Below, one piece after another: positions 1 through 8,791 of a stretch of DNA of 64,000 nt. A model generated the notes under the pieces. The model made no database searches. It saw only the letters and a list, made by a program, of their open reading frames with translations, and was not told the DNA's origin. Origin of the DNA: Oscillospiraceae bacterium (GTDB lineage Bacteria; Bacillota; Clostridia; Oscillospirales; Ruminococcaceae). The translations under genes were made by a program, and so were the position numbers. The stretch's first letter is position 1. Each line of letters begins with the position of its first letter. The stretch spans positions 47,146 to 111,145 of the forward strand of contig JAFTVU010000015.1 in NCBI GenBank assembly GCA_017465665.1, given 5' to 3'.

Positions 1-942
1 CTCACCCTTGCCGCTTACTGTGTAATCACCTGTGCCTGCATCCACGAAAATACTGTCGCCCTTTTTAGCGTTGACAGCTTCATCCCCAGCGGTAACGGTG
101 CATTCGCCGTCAAGCACGAGGATAGAATTAAAGGACTTGCTGTCAGCTGTAAAGGTCATTGTGCCGTCAAGCTCTGCCTTGTTTACATTGAAGTACTCGC
201 AGGAGCGCAGCAGTGTCTTTGTACCGCCGTTTACTGCCTCAGGATTGCCCTGTGCAGTTGTCGGGTACTTAGGAGGTACAAGCTCAGTGACCTCGCACGC
301 CTTTTCGATGTGGAGAGGTCTGGGCTTGCCGTCTGCGCCTACTCTGCCGTAATCGTAGATACGGTAGGTGGTGTTGGAGTTCTGCTGTATCTCAGCGATA
401 AGGATGCCCTTGCCGATTGCATGGAGAGTTCCTGCCTCGATGAAGAATACATCGCCCTTATGTACGGGAACATTGTTAGTTACCTCAAGGAGAGTATTGT
501 TCTGAATGCGCTCCGCGAACTCCTCCTTGCTTATCTCATGCTTGAAGCCGTAGAGAAGCTCTGCGCCCTCGTTGCAGTCAACGATGTACCACATCTCGGT
601 CTTGCCGTACTCACCCTCAACGCGCATTGCATAATCATTGGAGGGATGGACCTGCACGGAAAGATTATCCTTTGCATCTATCAGCTTGATAAGGATGGGG
701 AAATATTCAAAACGCTCGCAGTTAGTGCCGAGAACAGCATTTCCCTTAGCAGCGATGTACTCTGACAGATTCTTGCCTGCGTACTCACCTGTTGCTACAA
801 CGCTCTGACCGTCCTTATGGCAGGAGAGCTCCCAGGATTCTGCGATCTTATCGGAATCCATGACCTTGCCGTATTCCTCACGCAGACGGTTTCCGCCCCA
901 GATGTAATCAGTGCAGTGTGCAGTTAATTTAATAATGCTCAT
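1..942 (-). CDS. manA: Mannose-6-phosphate isomerase, class I (3' end outside window)
   Basis: The reverse strand reads MSIIKLTAHCTDYIWGGNRL from an ATG at 942 preceded by an AAAGGATA ribosome site, and stays open to the window edge, so about 314 residues are visible and the C terminus is missing. The QVHP motif with later acidic and histidine residues matches the zinc site of type I phosphomannose isomerases, which interconvert mannose-6-phosphate and fructose-6-phosphate in the cytosol. It would feed mannose released from mannan (compare the two GH26 genes at 46.8-50.4 kb) into glycolysis, or supply GDP-mannose precursors. The family assignment is secure; the physiological link to the mannanases is inference. 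Confidence 0.9.
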   Translation of the reverse strand, partial: MSIIKLTAHCTDYIWGGNRLREEYGKVMDSDKIAESWELSCHKDGQSVVATGEYAGKNLSEYIAAKGNAVLGTNCERFEYFPILIKLIDAKDNLSVQVHPSNDYAMRVEGEYGKTEMWYIVDCNEGAELLYGFKHEISKEEFAERIQNNTLLEVTNNVPVHKGDVFFIEAGTLHAIGKGILIAEIQQNSNTTYRIYDYGRVGADGKPRPLHIEKACEVTELVPPKYPTTAQGNPEAVNGGTKTLLRSCEYFNVNKAELDGTMTFTADSKSFNSILVLDGECTVTAGDEAVNAKKGDSIFVDAGTGDYTVSGKGE

Positions 943-963
943 TTATGTAGTATCCTTTCGATA

Positions 964-1581
964 TTAATAGCCAAGCTCTTCGTTGACGATGATCACCTTG
1001 ATACGATCGGCAACGCGCTGCTGTCCCAGACGGACATAAGAGCAGCATATCCTGCCATCGCTGCGGCAGTGAGCACACTCACCTGTCTTTGCACAGGGTG
1101 TCGCACAGTTAAGGCGAACAGTGTTCTTAGGTGCAGCGATAGTTTCAACGCGGCGCACAGCCTCATCCATATCCTTTACTATCTTGTTTGTTCCGACAAC
1201 TAAAATGACCTGCTTAGGTCCATATATCATAGCTGAAACACGATTGCCCTTGCCGTCAACGTTATAAAGCTCGCCATCCTCAGTAACGGCATTGGAGCTT
1301 GCAAGGAACGTATCCGAAACAAAAGCCTTACGCAGGATATCCTCCACCTCATCGGGAGTTTTTCCCTCGGAGCGGTCAAGATATATTCCCTTATACTCGT
1401 TCATCAGCATATCGGTAACACCGCTATCCTTGAGCGACATGGAGCCGCCTGCGGTAATGAGCTTATCATCCTTTATAAGAGTGCGGATGATATCGTGAAG
1501 CTCTTCCCTGTTCTCAGCATAATAAGGCTTCATCTTATTTCTGCTGAGCGCTTCCATAAGCTTTGTTATTCTTTCTTCCAT
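964..1581 (-). CDS. LUD-domain (lactate utilization LutC/YkgG-like) protein
   Basis: This 205-residue protein has the LUD (DUF162) fold signature: an N-terminal helical part, a central AGGSMSLKDSG stretch and a VVGTNKIV segment. A C-terminal cysteine cluster (NCATPCAKTG, then CAHCRSDGRICC) is typical of the stand-alone clostridial form. Relatives of LutC act in lactate or glycolate oxidation with Fe-S partners. No lutA or lutB neighbour is present, so the substrate is unknown. It ends 21 bp before the manA start on the same strand and may share its transcript. It is probably cytosolic and may bind a metal or Fe-S cluster. Confidence 0.8.
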   Translation of the reverse strand: MEERITKLMEALSRNKMKPYYAENREELHDIIRTLIKDDKLITAGGSMSLKDSGVTDMLMNEYKGIYLDRSEGKTPDEVEDILRKAFVSDTFLASSNAVTEDGELYNVDGKGNRVSAMIYGPKQVILVVGTNKIVKDMDEAVRRVETIAAPKNTVRLNCATPCAKTGECAHCRSDGRICCSYVRLGQQRVADRIKVIIVNEELGY

Positions 1582-1593
1582 ACTGTACCTCTC

Positions 1594-2487
1594 TTATTCA
1601 TCCATTCCGCACTTCTGATTTATCGTGGTCACGGAATTTTCTGCGATAGTAAACGAGCCATCGCCGCTGTATTCACCGTAAGGGATATAAAATTCCGCAG
1701 GCTCAGAGCCGTAGGTTATCGTATTTAACAGCGCCGCCTTTTTGGAAAGATAAAGCTCCTCGGTTATATCTGTTTTGCAGTCCTCGGATATTATCTTAAA
1801 GTAGCTGTCAAGCATCATGCTATCCGAGTAGGAAATATTCTGATTGATGAGCTGGGACATTATATCTCCGATAATGCTGAAGCGGTATTCCTCGCCCTCA
1901 CCGAAATCGGCAAGGTAAATATAACGGAATACAGCCTCGGGGCTGAATATCTGCTCGCCCGCATTGAAAGCGTCAAGCTCCGCGCCGTCTGTTACTACAA
2001 CAGTCTTGGGGATATTATATCTGACATTACCGTAAGCTGAAATAAGTCTTATTACCGCCTCGCGGTCAAAACAGATATATCCGTCGCAGGTGATGCCCGT
2101 AGCATTGGCAACAGCGGATATCGCACCCTCGCCGCCCTTTGCCGCATAGATGTTCGGCAGTGTTCTTTCATCTGCGTTTACGCTTATACCGTTGGGTAAC
2201 GGTATGATAACGAAAGCATGATCGACAGCGTCATAGGAGACCATTGAAAACAGCTCGGGAATGCCGCCGTCCGTATCCGCAAGCATGGTAAGGATAGTAA
2301 AGCTGTGTGATGCATCGGGAGTGAAATCGTCGGAAAGCTCGCCCGTTCCTGTAAGGCCCGTGGTAGTTTCCTGCGTTTCGGGGAAAAGGAAATCCCTGAA
2401 GGTGAAAATTACACCTACTGCAAATGCAAACGCAATGCCAAATGCTATAAAATAGATATACCAGTTACTTTTTCTGCGTACAGCCAT
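1594..2487 (-). CDS. Membrane-anchored LCP-like (LytR-CpsA-Psr) protein, degenerate
   Basis: About 297 residues from the ATG at 2487, chosen over an upstream TTG because GAAAGG lies 10 bases before it. A basic N terminus (MAVRRKSN) and one membrane segment (about residues 10-32) are followed by a Thr/Asp-rich linker and an extracytoplasmic domain. The segment with ADERTLPNIYAAKGGEGAI then GYICFDREAVIRLISAYG matches the second half of LCP domains, which attach wall polymers to peptidoglycan. The usual Arg-Asp of the IPRDT motif appears as IPLPN, so the transferase may be inactive or altered. It ends 12 bp before the LUD gene on the same strand. The family call is tentative. Confidence 0.5.
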   Translation of the reverse strand: MAVRRKSNWYIYFIAFGIAFAFAVGVIFTFRDFLFPETQETTTGLTGTGELSDDFTPDASHSFTILTMLADTDGGIPELFSMVSYDAVDHAFVIIPLPNGISVNADERTLPNIYAAKGGEGAISAVANATGITCDGYICFDREAVIRLISAYGNVRYNIPKTVVVTDGAELDAFNAGEQIFSPEAVFRYIYLADFGEGEEYRFSIIGDIMSQLINQNISYSDSMMLDSYFKIISEDCKTDITEELYLSKKAALLNTITYGSEPAEFYIPYGEYSGDGSFTIAENSVTTINQKCGMDE

Positions 2488-2671
2488 GATCTTCTGCCTT
2501 TCAAACAAAATATAGGGGAAATTTTACTTAAATATAAATTATCTATTGAAATTTCCGAGGATTAGTAATATAATATATAGGTGTTCGGTAAACATATTGA
2601 TATAAATCATATCATACACTAGTTTAGTATAACACATTTGTTTGAAAATTTCAACACTATTGAGGTAATAT

Positions 2672-3811
2672 ATGAACAATTTTTACTGGCGTACATGGGC
2701 GGAGATAAACCTTGATACGCTTAAAAGCAATATAACTGAAATAAGAAAGCTGACAGGAAATAAAGAGCTTATCGCTGTTGTAAAGGCTAACGCCTACGGT
2801 CACGGAGATACTCACTGTGCAGCCGCTTTAAGCAAGTGCGGAATAACTCACTTTGCCGTTTCAAACCTATGGGAGGCACAGGGGCTTACAGCAGGCGGAA
2901 TTAAAGGAGATATACTCATATTCGGCTACTGCGATATTCCGCTCATTTTTGAAAACCTTGATAAGGGCTATATATTTACCGTAGGTACAACTGAATACGC
3001 AAAGCAGCTCTCGGATGAGGCGCTGAGGCGCGGTGTAAAGGTTCCTGTACATATCAAATTTGACACAGGTATGAGCCGCGTTGGTATCTCCACAGCAGAG
3101 GAAGCAGATCACATACTCGCTCAGAAAGGTCTTGACTGCCTTGCGGGATATACACATTTTGCCGTTGCCGACAGCAAGGCTTCTGAAGATATGAGTTTTA
3201 CTGCACAGCAGCAGAAAGCGCTCATGGATATCTGCTCTGCAAGGGGTCTGAAAATGCACTCGCAGAACAGCGGTGGTATTCTCTATCATGAGGATTTCCC
3301 CGGCGATTATGTGCGTGCAGGTATCGTGATGTACGGTCACAAGCCTGATGCCGAAACATTCCCTTTTCCCGATACTATCAAGCCGATAATGTCGCTGAAA
3401 ACAGTAGTAAGTCAGCTCAAGACCATCAAAGCAGGAACAACGGTTAGCTATGGCAGGACATTCACTGCCGAGCGCGATACAACGCTGGCACTTATAGCCT
3501 GCGGCTATGCGGATGGCTTCAACAGACGTCTTTCGGGACAGTGGAGCTGCCGCGTGAACGGAGAATACGCCCCCGTATGCGGACGTATCTGCATGGATCA
3601 GACGCTTATAGACGTCACTGATATCCCCGATGTGAAGATAGGCGATGTGGTGACAGTATATTCCGATCAGCTGTACGACCGCTGCTCCGTTGAAAATGCA
3701 GCAAAGCTTATCGGTACGATAAATTACGAGCTGCTGTGCGCTATCGGCACAAGAGTTCCCCGTATCTACATAGAGGACGGACAGGAGACCGAAGTTCAGA
3801 GATATGTATAA
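2672..3811 (+). CDS. alr: Alanine racemase
   Basis: A 379-residue fold-type III PLP enzyme converting L-alanine to D-alanine for peptidoglycan. The PLP lysine lies in AVVKANAYGHG (Lys38), with HIKFDTGMSRVG and the catalytic tyrosine region TVSYGRTF downstream, and CGRICMDQTLIDVT near the C terminus. Length is normal for the family. The ATG is preceded by TTGAGGTAAT, a good ribosome site. It is divergent from the LCP-like gene, with about 185 bp of AT-rich promoter region between them, and is followed by a strong bidirectional terminator. Confidence 0.97.
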   Translation: MNNFYWRTWAEINLDTLKSNITEIRKLTGNKELIAVVKANAYGHGDTHCAAALSKCGITHFAVSNLWEAQGLTAGGIKGDILIFGYCDIPLIFENLDKGYIFTVGTTEYAKQLSDEALRRGVKVPVHIKFDTGMSRVGISTAEEADHILAQKGLDCLAGYTHFAVADSKASEDMSFTAQQQKALMDICSARGLKMHSQNSGGILYHEDFPGDYVRAGIVMYGHKPDAETFPFPDTIKPIMSLKTVVSQLKTIKAGTTVSYGRTFTAERDTTLALIACGYADGFNRRLSGQWSCRVNGEYAPVCGRICMDQTLIDVTDIPDVKIGDVVTVYSDQLYDRCSVENAAKLIGTINYELLCAIGTRVPRIYIEDGQETEVQRYV

Positions 3812-3818
3812 TATAAGA

Positions 3819-3850
3819 AAAGAGCAGTAACATAAGCGTTACTGCTCTTT
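3819..3850. terminator. Bidirectional intrinsic terminator
   Basis: Perfect 13-bp inverted arms (3819-3831 and 3838-3850) with a 6-nt loop lie between the convergent alr and the coiled-coil gene. The arms end in AAA/TTT, so either strand gives a U-tract. Confidence 0.9.
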
Positions 3851-3853
3851 GTA

Positions 3854-4786
3854 TTATGCTTCGATCAAAAGCTGCTCATAATCATTACGGATATCTTCAA
3901 CATCCGTTTCAAGCTCCTCTTGCCTGTCTCTCAGACGATGTACAACGGCATCCAGCTTTTGTTTTATATTCCGCGAATCATCAAGCATGCCCTGTATCTT
4001 GTCAAATACGATCTTATCCATGATCAATCCGTCTAATCTTCTGTCTGCGTAATGTAGAAATCCGCTTATCTCGACATTGATATCCGCTGATAAATCTAAA
4101 CCGACAAGCTCAGAACGAACACTTTTTAGCTGCTCACGAAGCTTAGATACAAGCCCCTGTGCACTCCTCAGATCATCATATTTTTCCAGGCCTCCGTAAC
4201 GATGACTGGTCTGCAGATCGTATTTTGCCGCTTCTTCAGCACTCACAAGCAGCTCAACAATAGCTCCTGAGGTTTCCCTTGCCGCTTCAGATGTCACCAG
4301 TGCATCGTCTATTTCAGACAACTGTTTTTCGTATCTTCCAAGCATCGCTCCGATACGTTCAATCTCAGTCATATCTGCTCCTGCAGCTTTCAGCTGGTCT
4401 TTCTTTTCATTCAGAAGCTTGTCTAACTGTAGTCTGCGCTCAATAAGTTTATCAAGCTCAGTATTATAGTGACCGATGTTTTCTGTTATTGCATCGTATT
4501 CTTTTTTCACTGAATCGTAATTCTTAAGAGCTTCATCAGCCTCGTTACGTTCTTTTTCAAGCTTCTGCTCCTTTTTACCTGTTACTGAATAAAAAAATGA
4601 TACAACGCCGCCGCTTTCCAGTTTTTCAACGTCTCGCTGCTCCTTTTTCATAGCAGCATCAAGATCTGATAACTTCACTTCAAGATCTGCTCTGCGCTGT
4701 TCAAGACTGTTTCTCATTTTCTCCAGACTATTTCTTTTTGAAAGCTGCTGTTTAAGCGTTATTAGCTTTTCGTTCAACTCAGACAT
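3854..4786 (-). CDS. Long coiled-coil protein of unknown function
   Basis: 310 residues, almost entirely charged heptad-like helix (runs such as KKEQRDVEKLES, LEKERNEADEALKN, LINERRLQLDKLL-like repeats) with one short hydrophobic break near residues 60-70 (GGVVSFFYSVTGKKEQ). No signal peptide or catalytic motif is visible. The start is the ATG at 4786 with GGAGGTAAT directly upstream. It lies 24 bp after the esterase gene stop on the same strand and may be cotranscribed with it. Such proteins are often scaffolds or partners of larger assemblies; no function is proposed. Confidence 0.7.
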   Translation of the reverse strand: MSELNEKLITLKQQLSKRNSLEKMRNSLEQRRADLEVKLSDLDAAMKKEQRDVEKLESGGVVSFFYSVTGKKEQKLEKERNEADEALKNYDSVKKEYDAITENIGHYNTELDKLIERRLQLDKLLNEKKDQLKAAGADMTEIERIGAMLGRYEKQLSEIDDALVTSEAARETSGAIVELLVSAEEAAKYDLQTSHRYGGLEKYDDLRSAQGLVSKLREQLKSVRSELVGLDLSADINVEISGFLHYADRRLDGLIMDKIVFDKIQGMLDDSRNIKQKLDAVVHRLRDRQEELETDVEDIRNDYEQLLIEA

Positions 4787-4810
4787 ATTACCTCCTGCAC
4801 TATTGAAATA

Positions 4811-5725
4811 TCATTTCGCGCACACGCTCTTTATCCAGCCTGTAACACCGTTCGGAAATCTTTCATCAGCCTGCGTACCATCATCAAACATCAAATCATT
4901 CTGTATCCAGTTTATCATGCAGTGCTGACCCATTTCAAACCCGTAGAACACTGAGGATATACCGCCATCTCCGTTATATACCCATTCAGGGAAAAAGCAG
5001 ATAGTGTTCGGGAGTGAGTTCAGCTTTTCTAAGCGTGGAGCAATACATTCATCGAATATAGCCATTTCATCGTGCTTTCCATGAGCAATGACAAGCTCAA
5101 CACCGCTCTCAGCGATGCGGTCGAGGGTTTCGTCATCGGGTATGTAGCCAGAAGCTATCGGAATTGCGGCGTCAAAATAACCGTTCCAGTCCTCAAGTAA
5201 CCTCCATGTGAACCAGCCGCCCGAGGATGCTCCCATAACAAAGCGCTTACCGATGTTTGCGGCGTGTTCATCACAGACTTTATCGTATATCTCCTTTATG
5301 GGCGCGGAATGCTCCACATCCCATGCGCCGAGTATAGTTCCGTCCTCCGCACGTTCCTCATTGCATAAGGGTACGATAATATACGCGCCGCCCATCTTCT
5401 GCTGATACCTTTCAGATGCGTACTGCTCTGCGCCGCAGCACATGATACAGCCCTCGCCCATGAGAGAATTGCTTGCGCCGTGCAGCCACATGAGCACAGG
5501 ATATTTCTTTGACGGATCTGCACCGTGCTTTACAGGGTCGTACACATAATAGCGGATGTCGCCCGTTTCCTTGCATGGGTGTGTATAGTAATCAAACAGG
5601 TGGAACAGGGTCTTGCTCGGATAGGTGGTGTTATAGCTGATAAACTCACCGTCTTGCATATACTTCGCCCACTCGGGGATGACGGTCTTATCCTGCTGGG
5701 TCTTTTTAAAATCGGGTAGTGCCAT
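4811..5725 (-). CDS. Alpha/beta hydrolase (esterase, PHB-depolymerase/feruloyl-esterase-like)
   Basis: 304 residues from the ATG at 5725, which has GGAGG 7 bases upstream; an upstream in-frame TTG has no such site. The nucleophile elbow is GASSGG, the oxyanion segment WLHGAS, the acid Asp lies in AHGKHDEM and the His in MGQHCMIN. This is the order expected of one-domain serine esterases. There is no signal peptide, so it is cytosolic and may deacylate imported oligosaccharides; that role is inference. It is divergent from an XRE regulator, with a palindrome overlapping its -35 element, suggesting repression or activation by that regulator. Confidence 0.8.
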   Translation of the reverse strand: MALPDFKKTQQDKTVIPEWAKYMQDGEFISYNTTYPSKTLFHLFDYYTHPCKETGDIRYYVYDPVKHGADPSKKYPVLMWLHGASNSLMGEGCIMCCGAEQYASERYQQKMGGAYIIVPLCNEERAEDGTILGAWDVEHSAPIKEIYDKVCDEHAANIGKRFVMGASSGGWFTWRLLEDWNGYFDAAIPIASGYIPDDETLDRIAESGVELVIAHGKHDEMAIFDECIAPRLEKLNSLPNTICFFPEWVYNGDGGISSVFYGFEMGQHCMINWIQNDLMFDDGTQADERFPNGVTGWIKSVCAK

Positions 5726-5753
5726 AATATACCTCCAATCAATTGATAGCATA

Positions 5754-5782
5754 AGTATAGCATGAATTTTCTGTCAAGTCAA
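5754..5782 (-). promoter_or_regulatory. Sigma-A promoter of the esterase gene
   Basis: On the minus strand TTGACT (5782-5777), a 17-bp spacer and TATACT (5759-5754) lie about 30 bp upstream of the esterase ATG. Confidence 0.75.
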
Positions 5783-5801
5783 CTCATGCAATGCGTGAGT
5801 T
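5781..5801. promoter_or_regulatory. Candidate operator palindrome between divergent genes
   Basis: A 21-bp imperfect palindrome (9-bp arms, 8 of 9 matching, 3-bp centre) overlaps the outer edge of the esterase -35 and lies 20 bp upstream of the -35 of the XRE gene. Its size suits a dimeric HTH regulator, plausibly the product of the adjacent gene. Confidence 0.5.
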
Positions 5802-5820
5802 CCGCTCAATCAACAGTATA

Positions 5821-5849
5821 TTGCAATTCAGAGGCAATTAAGCTATACT
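5821..5849 (+). promoter_or_regulatory. Sigma-A promoter of the XRE-TPR regulator
   Basis: TTGCAA (5821-5826), a 17-bp spacer and TATACT (5844-5849), 31 bp before the ATG at 5880. Confidence 0.75.
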
Positions 5850-5879
5850 TTAATCAGGAGCTCCAAAGGAGGAATAAGC

Positions 5880-6956
5880 ATGAACATAACACTTGGCGAA
5901 AACATCCGCAGATTAAGAACTGACAGCTCACTTACGCAGGAACAGCTTGCAGAGGCTGTGGGAGTATCTCCGCAGGCTGTAAGTCGTTGGGAAACGGGCA
6001 TCAGCTATCCCGATATAACGCTGCTGCCCGTGCTTGCAAATCTTTTCAACGCGACCACAGATACCCTGCTCGGCGTGGATATCGCACAAAAGCAGAAAGA
6101 GATCGAAAAGGCGCTGGAATACAACTCCACCCTGCACCGCGAGGGAAAGCACCACGAAAGCGAGGCTTTCATCCGCGAAAAGCTGAAGCTGTACCCCGAC
6201 AGTGCCGATCTTACCTATCAGCTTGCATACGCACTGGACAAATACATTGCCGACGGCGAACAGCAGAAAGCCATAGACGCTGAGATCGAAGCACTCTGCA
6301 GGCGCTCCATACAGCTTGACAGCGGCACTTGGATAACCCACGCTGCAAGGCAGATGCTGTGTTTTTTATACAACAGGCAGGGCCAGAACGAAAAGGCAAT
6401 CGAAATCGCTGACAGTATGCCGACATGGTGGGTCAGCCGTGAGTTCCTTATGCAGTGCGTCAGTCCGCCAGAGGAAGCAGCTGCGCAGCGCCAATATAAT
6501 CTCGTGGCGCTGATGGATATGATGATACTGCATCTGAAAAAGATAGCATGGGATATGGATTCGGATGAAAAGAGCATTGAGGTTCTTGACAAGGCAGTAG
6601 CTCTGGGTCAGCTTATTGCAGGAGATGATATGAAATTCCATCACGCGCGGATATGCAAGTGTCATCTGTGGAGGGCGAGATATTTCACTCGCATGGGAGA
6701 TAAGGACAGTGCATTTGCGGCTCTTGAAAGCGCACTGCATCATGCGGCCGAGTTCGAGAGACGCCCCGAATGTTCAAAGTACGAGGCTTTCTGGCTATGG
6801 CGGATAGAGGATGTTCGCGCAAATGAAAGAAAGGATGAGCCTGAAACGCTGTATCAGCATCTGCTGAAAAAGGTACAGGAGAATTGCTTTGAGAACCTCA
6901 GAAGCGACGAGCGTTATTCTGTCCTATGTGCGAAGATAAAAGATCTGATAACATAA
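5880..6956 (+). CDS. XRE-family regulator with TPR-like C-terminal domain
   Basis: 358 residues. Residues 5-65 form an XRE helix-turn-helix (LGENIRRLRTD, LTQEQLAEAVGVSPQAVSRWE, then LPVLANLFNATTDTLLGVD). The remainder is helical and TPR-like (for example YQLAYALDKYIADGEQQKAI and FLYNRQGQNEKAIEIA). Similar clostridial proteins bind DNA through the N terminus and sense a peptide or protein partner with the repeats. An AAAGGAGGAATAAGC site precedes the ATG. It is divergent from the esterase, so local and autogenous control is likely. The ligand is unknown. Confidence 0.85.
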   Translation: MNITLGENIRRLRTDSSLTQEQLAEAVGVSPQAVSRWETGISYPDITLLPVLANLFNATTDTLLGVDIAQKQKEIEKALEYNSTLHREGKHHESEAFIREKLKLYPDSADLTYQLAYALDKYIADGEQQKAIDAEIEALCRRSIQLDSGTWITHAARQMLCFLYNRQGQNEKAIEIADSMPTWWVSREFLMQCVSPPEEAAAQRQYNLVALMDMMILHLKKIAWDMDSDEKSIEVLDKAVALGQLIAGDDMKFHHARICKCHLWRARYFTRMGDKDSAFAALESALHHAAEFERRPECSKYEAFWLWRIEDVRANERKDEPETLYQHLLKKVQENCFENLRSDERYSVLCAKIKDLIT

Positions 6957-6958
6957 TT

Positions 6959-6991
6959 AAAAGGTTACCATCATAGCGGTGGTAACCTTTT
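6959..6991. terminator. Intrinsic terminator after the XRE regulator
   Basis: 12-bp perfect arms (6959-6970 and 6980-6991) with a 9-nt loop, followed by TATTTT on the plus strand. Confidence 0.9.
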
Positions 6992-7086
6992 ATTTTAATA
7001 TATCATAATTCATTTTAAGATTCTGTTTTGGTTTTTCAAAGATAGAAAAAAACTGTTTCTTAAGAAACAAGTAAAATCATAATATC

Positions 7087-7573
7087 TTATATGTTGTTTT
7101 TCATAACATCTAACAAAAACTGTTCAAAATCTTCAGCAACAATTTCGACATCTTCAAACTCAGGCTCATAACCACAAACAACACTACCTATTTTTTCCTT
7201 AAGATCAATCGCCCAAAAACGATATCCGTCTTTTACTGAGATAGCAATTGGCAAATGCCATCCCCACCATTACTTTATTAGTGTTTTTGAGCGTTTGGTG
7301 ATTGCACTATTAAGACTAATTCTTTCATATTCGTTCCATGCAAATTCGCAACCGGAATACGAATTATGATAATCTGCAACACATAAAACCACTTTTTTGA
7401 ATCATCTGATTCAAATAGCGTAAACGAAACGATGAATTTGTAATACAGAGATTCTCTGTCAATATCAAAATGCTTTAGAATTTTATGTTTTTTTAATCTA
7501 TATTGTTTATAGTTTTGCTTACTTTCCAATTGTTTTTAATTGCCCGCTCATAGAACAGTGTTAAAGTATCCAT
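7087..7573 (-). pseudogene. SMI1/KNR4 (SUKH)-like immunity gene, frameshifted
   Basis: An ATG at 7573 with GAGGAGGAAAT upstream starts MDTLTLFYERAIKNNWK and stops soon after. The next frame continues with KQNYKQYRLKKHKILKHFD to KKWFYV, a second shift gives ADYHNSYSGCEFAWNEYERI, and after an in-frame TAA the same frame runs WWGWHLPIAISVKDGYRFWA to EDFEQFLLDVMKNNI. The last block resembles the C terminus of SMI1/KNR4-like proteins, many of which are immunity proteins of polymorphic toxins. Two frameshifts and one nonsense codon make it a clear pseudogene. It sits in an AT-rich patch unlike its surroundings. The family assignment rests mainly on the C-terminal third. Confidence 0.65.
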
Positions 7574-7624
7574 ATTTCCTCCTCATTTTATAATCCGAGC
7601 ATCTGCTTTACAATAAGTTTTATT

Positions 7625-8152
7625 TTAGAAATCTGCTACAAATTCTTTTATAGTCTTTTCATGTCTTTTTACTGTTACTTTACATTTAAAATGCGAATAC
7701 CCTTGCAAAGGGATAGAAAAAAAATCATTTTGACTTTTTTCTAATATAACAATATTTTGAGTATATACATTTTTGTTGCCATTTAATATATCCACAACTA
7801 TATTAGACACATTATACTTTCGTGTCGCAGAACAAAGATATTTAATATATAAAATGCCGTCAAATATACACTCTACCGACAAAAAACATCCTTTTATTAA
7901 ACATATAAATTCTGTATTAGTAAGAACTCCATTCCGAAACACTTCAAATCTCATTGGGGTTCCATCTTTATCGTAATAATTTAAATAATGATTATTATTT
8001 TCAAAAATCTCAACCATATCAATACATTGAGTTTTTATATATTTTTTATCATCAATCTCCTTGCATCTTGAATCATACCAATCATCAACAGAAATGAAAT
8101 ACTCATATTTCATCATACCATTGGAATATGCTCTTATGTTCACTTGATTCAT
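7625..8152 (-). CDS. Hypothetical protein, AT-rich, possible immunity protein
   Basis: 175 residues from the ATG at 8152 (MNQVNIRAYSNGMMKYEYFI), chosen because AGGGGG lies 6 bases upstream; an upstream in-frame ATG at 8212 lacks a ribosome site. It is soluble, beta-rich looking and without a signal peptide or recognised motif. Codons are markedly A/T-ending compared with genes outside 7.0-9.1 kb, which suggests horizontal acquisition. It lies between an SMI1-like pseudogene and other small unknown genes, a setting common for orphan immunity genes; that role is inference only. Confidence 0.55.
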   Translation of the reverse strand: MNQVNIRAYSNGMMKYEYFISVDDWYDSRCKEIDDKKYIKTQCIDMVEIFENNNHYLNYYDKDGTPMRFEVFRNGVLTNTEFICLIKGCFLSVECIFDGILYIKYLCSATRKYNVSNIVVDILNGNKNVYTQNIVILEKSQNDFFSIPLQGYSHFKCKVTVKRHEKTIKEFVADF

Positions 8153-8258
8153 ATAGCCCCCTACCAGTTTGAGATTTGCAACATTATAATAATGCAACAA
8201 ATTCAAACTCATCCATAACCAATACCCCTATACTACTTCATAATTTTGTCAATTAATA

Positions 8259-8741
8259 TCACACTGTTAACAGCGATTTAGCAATTCGCTTTATATCATC
8301 ACTCATATTATCCAATGAATAAAGAATACACCGAGACTCACTCACATACATTTCATCATCTATCATACACCTAGGCAAGTTATGACAAGATCTGATCAGC
8401 ATAAGTAATCTATCATGATTACTATTACTTTTGAAAGCATTGATCTCTATATTGATCTGACTAATAAGTAAAAACAAAATTAATGAAGCTTTTCTATTTT
8501 TATACAAACAATCAAAATCAGCTTGATTAACATCATCATAAATCTCGTTTTTATGTATTAAATTGTTCAGTGCTTCGACAGCAGAGCATAGCAATTCGCT
8601 ATCATTTATTATCAAACACGGCATTATTATATTCCACAGTTTAAGATGCTGAAAGAATTTTTGCCACTGTTTACTACTTATTCGACTTGACATACTGTTC
8701 TTTTCAAACACAAAACTCTCGTATAAAATTTTACCTACCAT
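8259..8741 (-). CDS. Hypothetical protein, AT-rich
   Basis: 160 residues from the ATG at 8741, with a GGGG run about 8 bases upstream; a GTG at 8748 is an alternative start. Predicted mostly helical (LLCSAVEALNNLIHKNE, ASLILFLLISQINIEINAF). The hydrophobic stretch near the middle is probably a buried helix rather than a membrane span. No family is recognised. It shares strand, spacing and base composition with its neighbours in the AT-rich patch. Confidence 0.5.
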   Translation of the reverse strand: MVGKILYESFVFEKNSMSSRISSKQWQKFFQHLKLWNIIMPCLIINDSELLCSAVEALNNLIHKNEIYDDVNQADFDCLYKNRKASLILFLLISQINIEINAFKSNSNHDRLLMLIRSCHNLPRCMIDDEMYVSESRCILYSLDNMSDDIKRIAKSLLTV

Positions 8742-8791
8742 TCTTGACACCCCTATTTTAATAACAGTTTACTTTTACCGCATAACAATAA

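Noticed and set aside
32-765. Plus-strand frames at the left edge
   Set aside because: They lie opposite the manA 5' part, which has clear family motifs on the minus strand.
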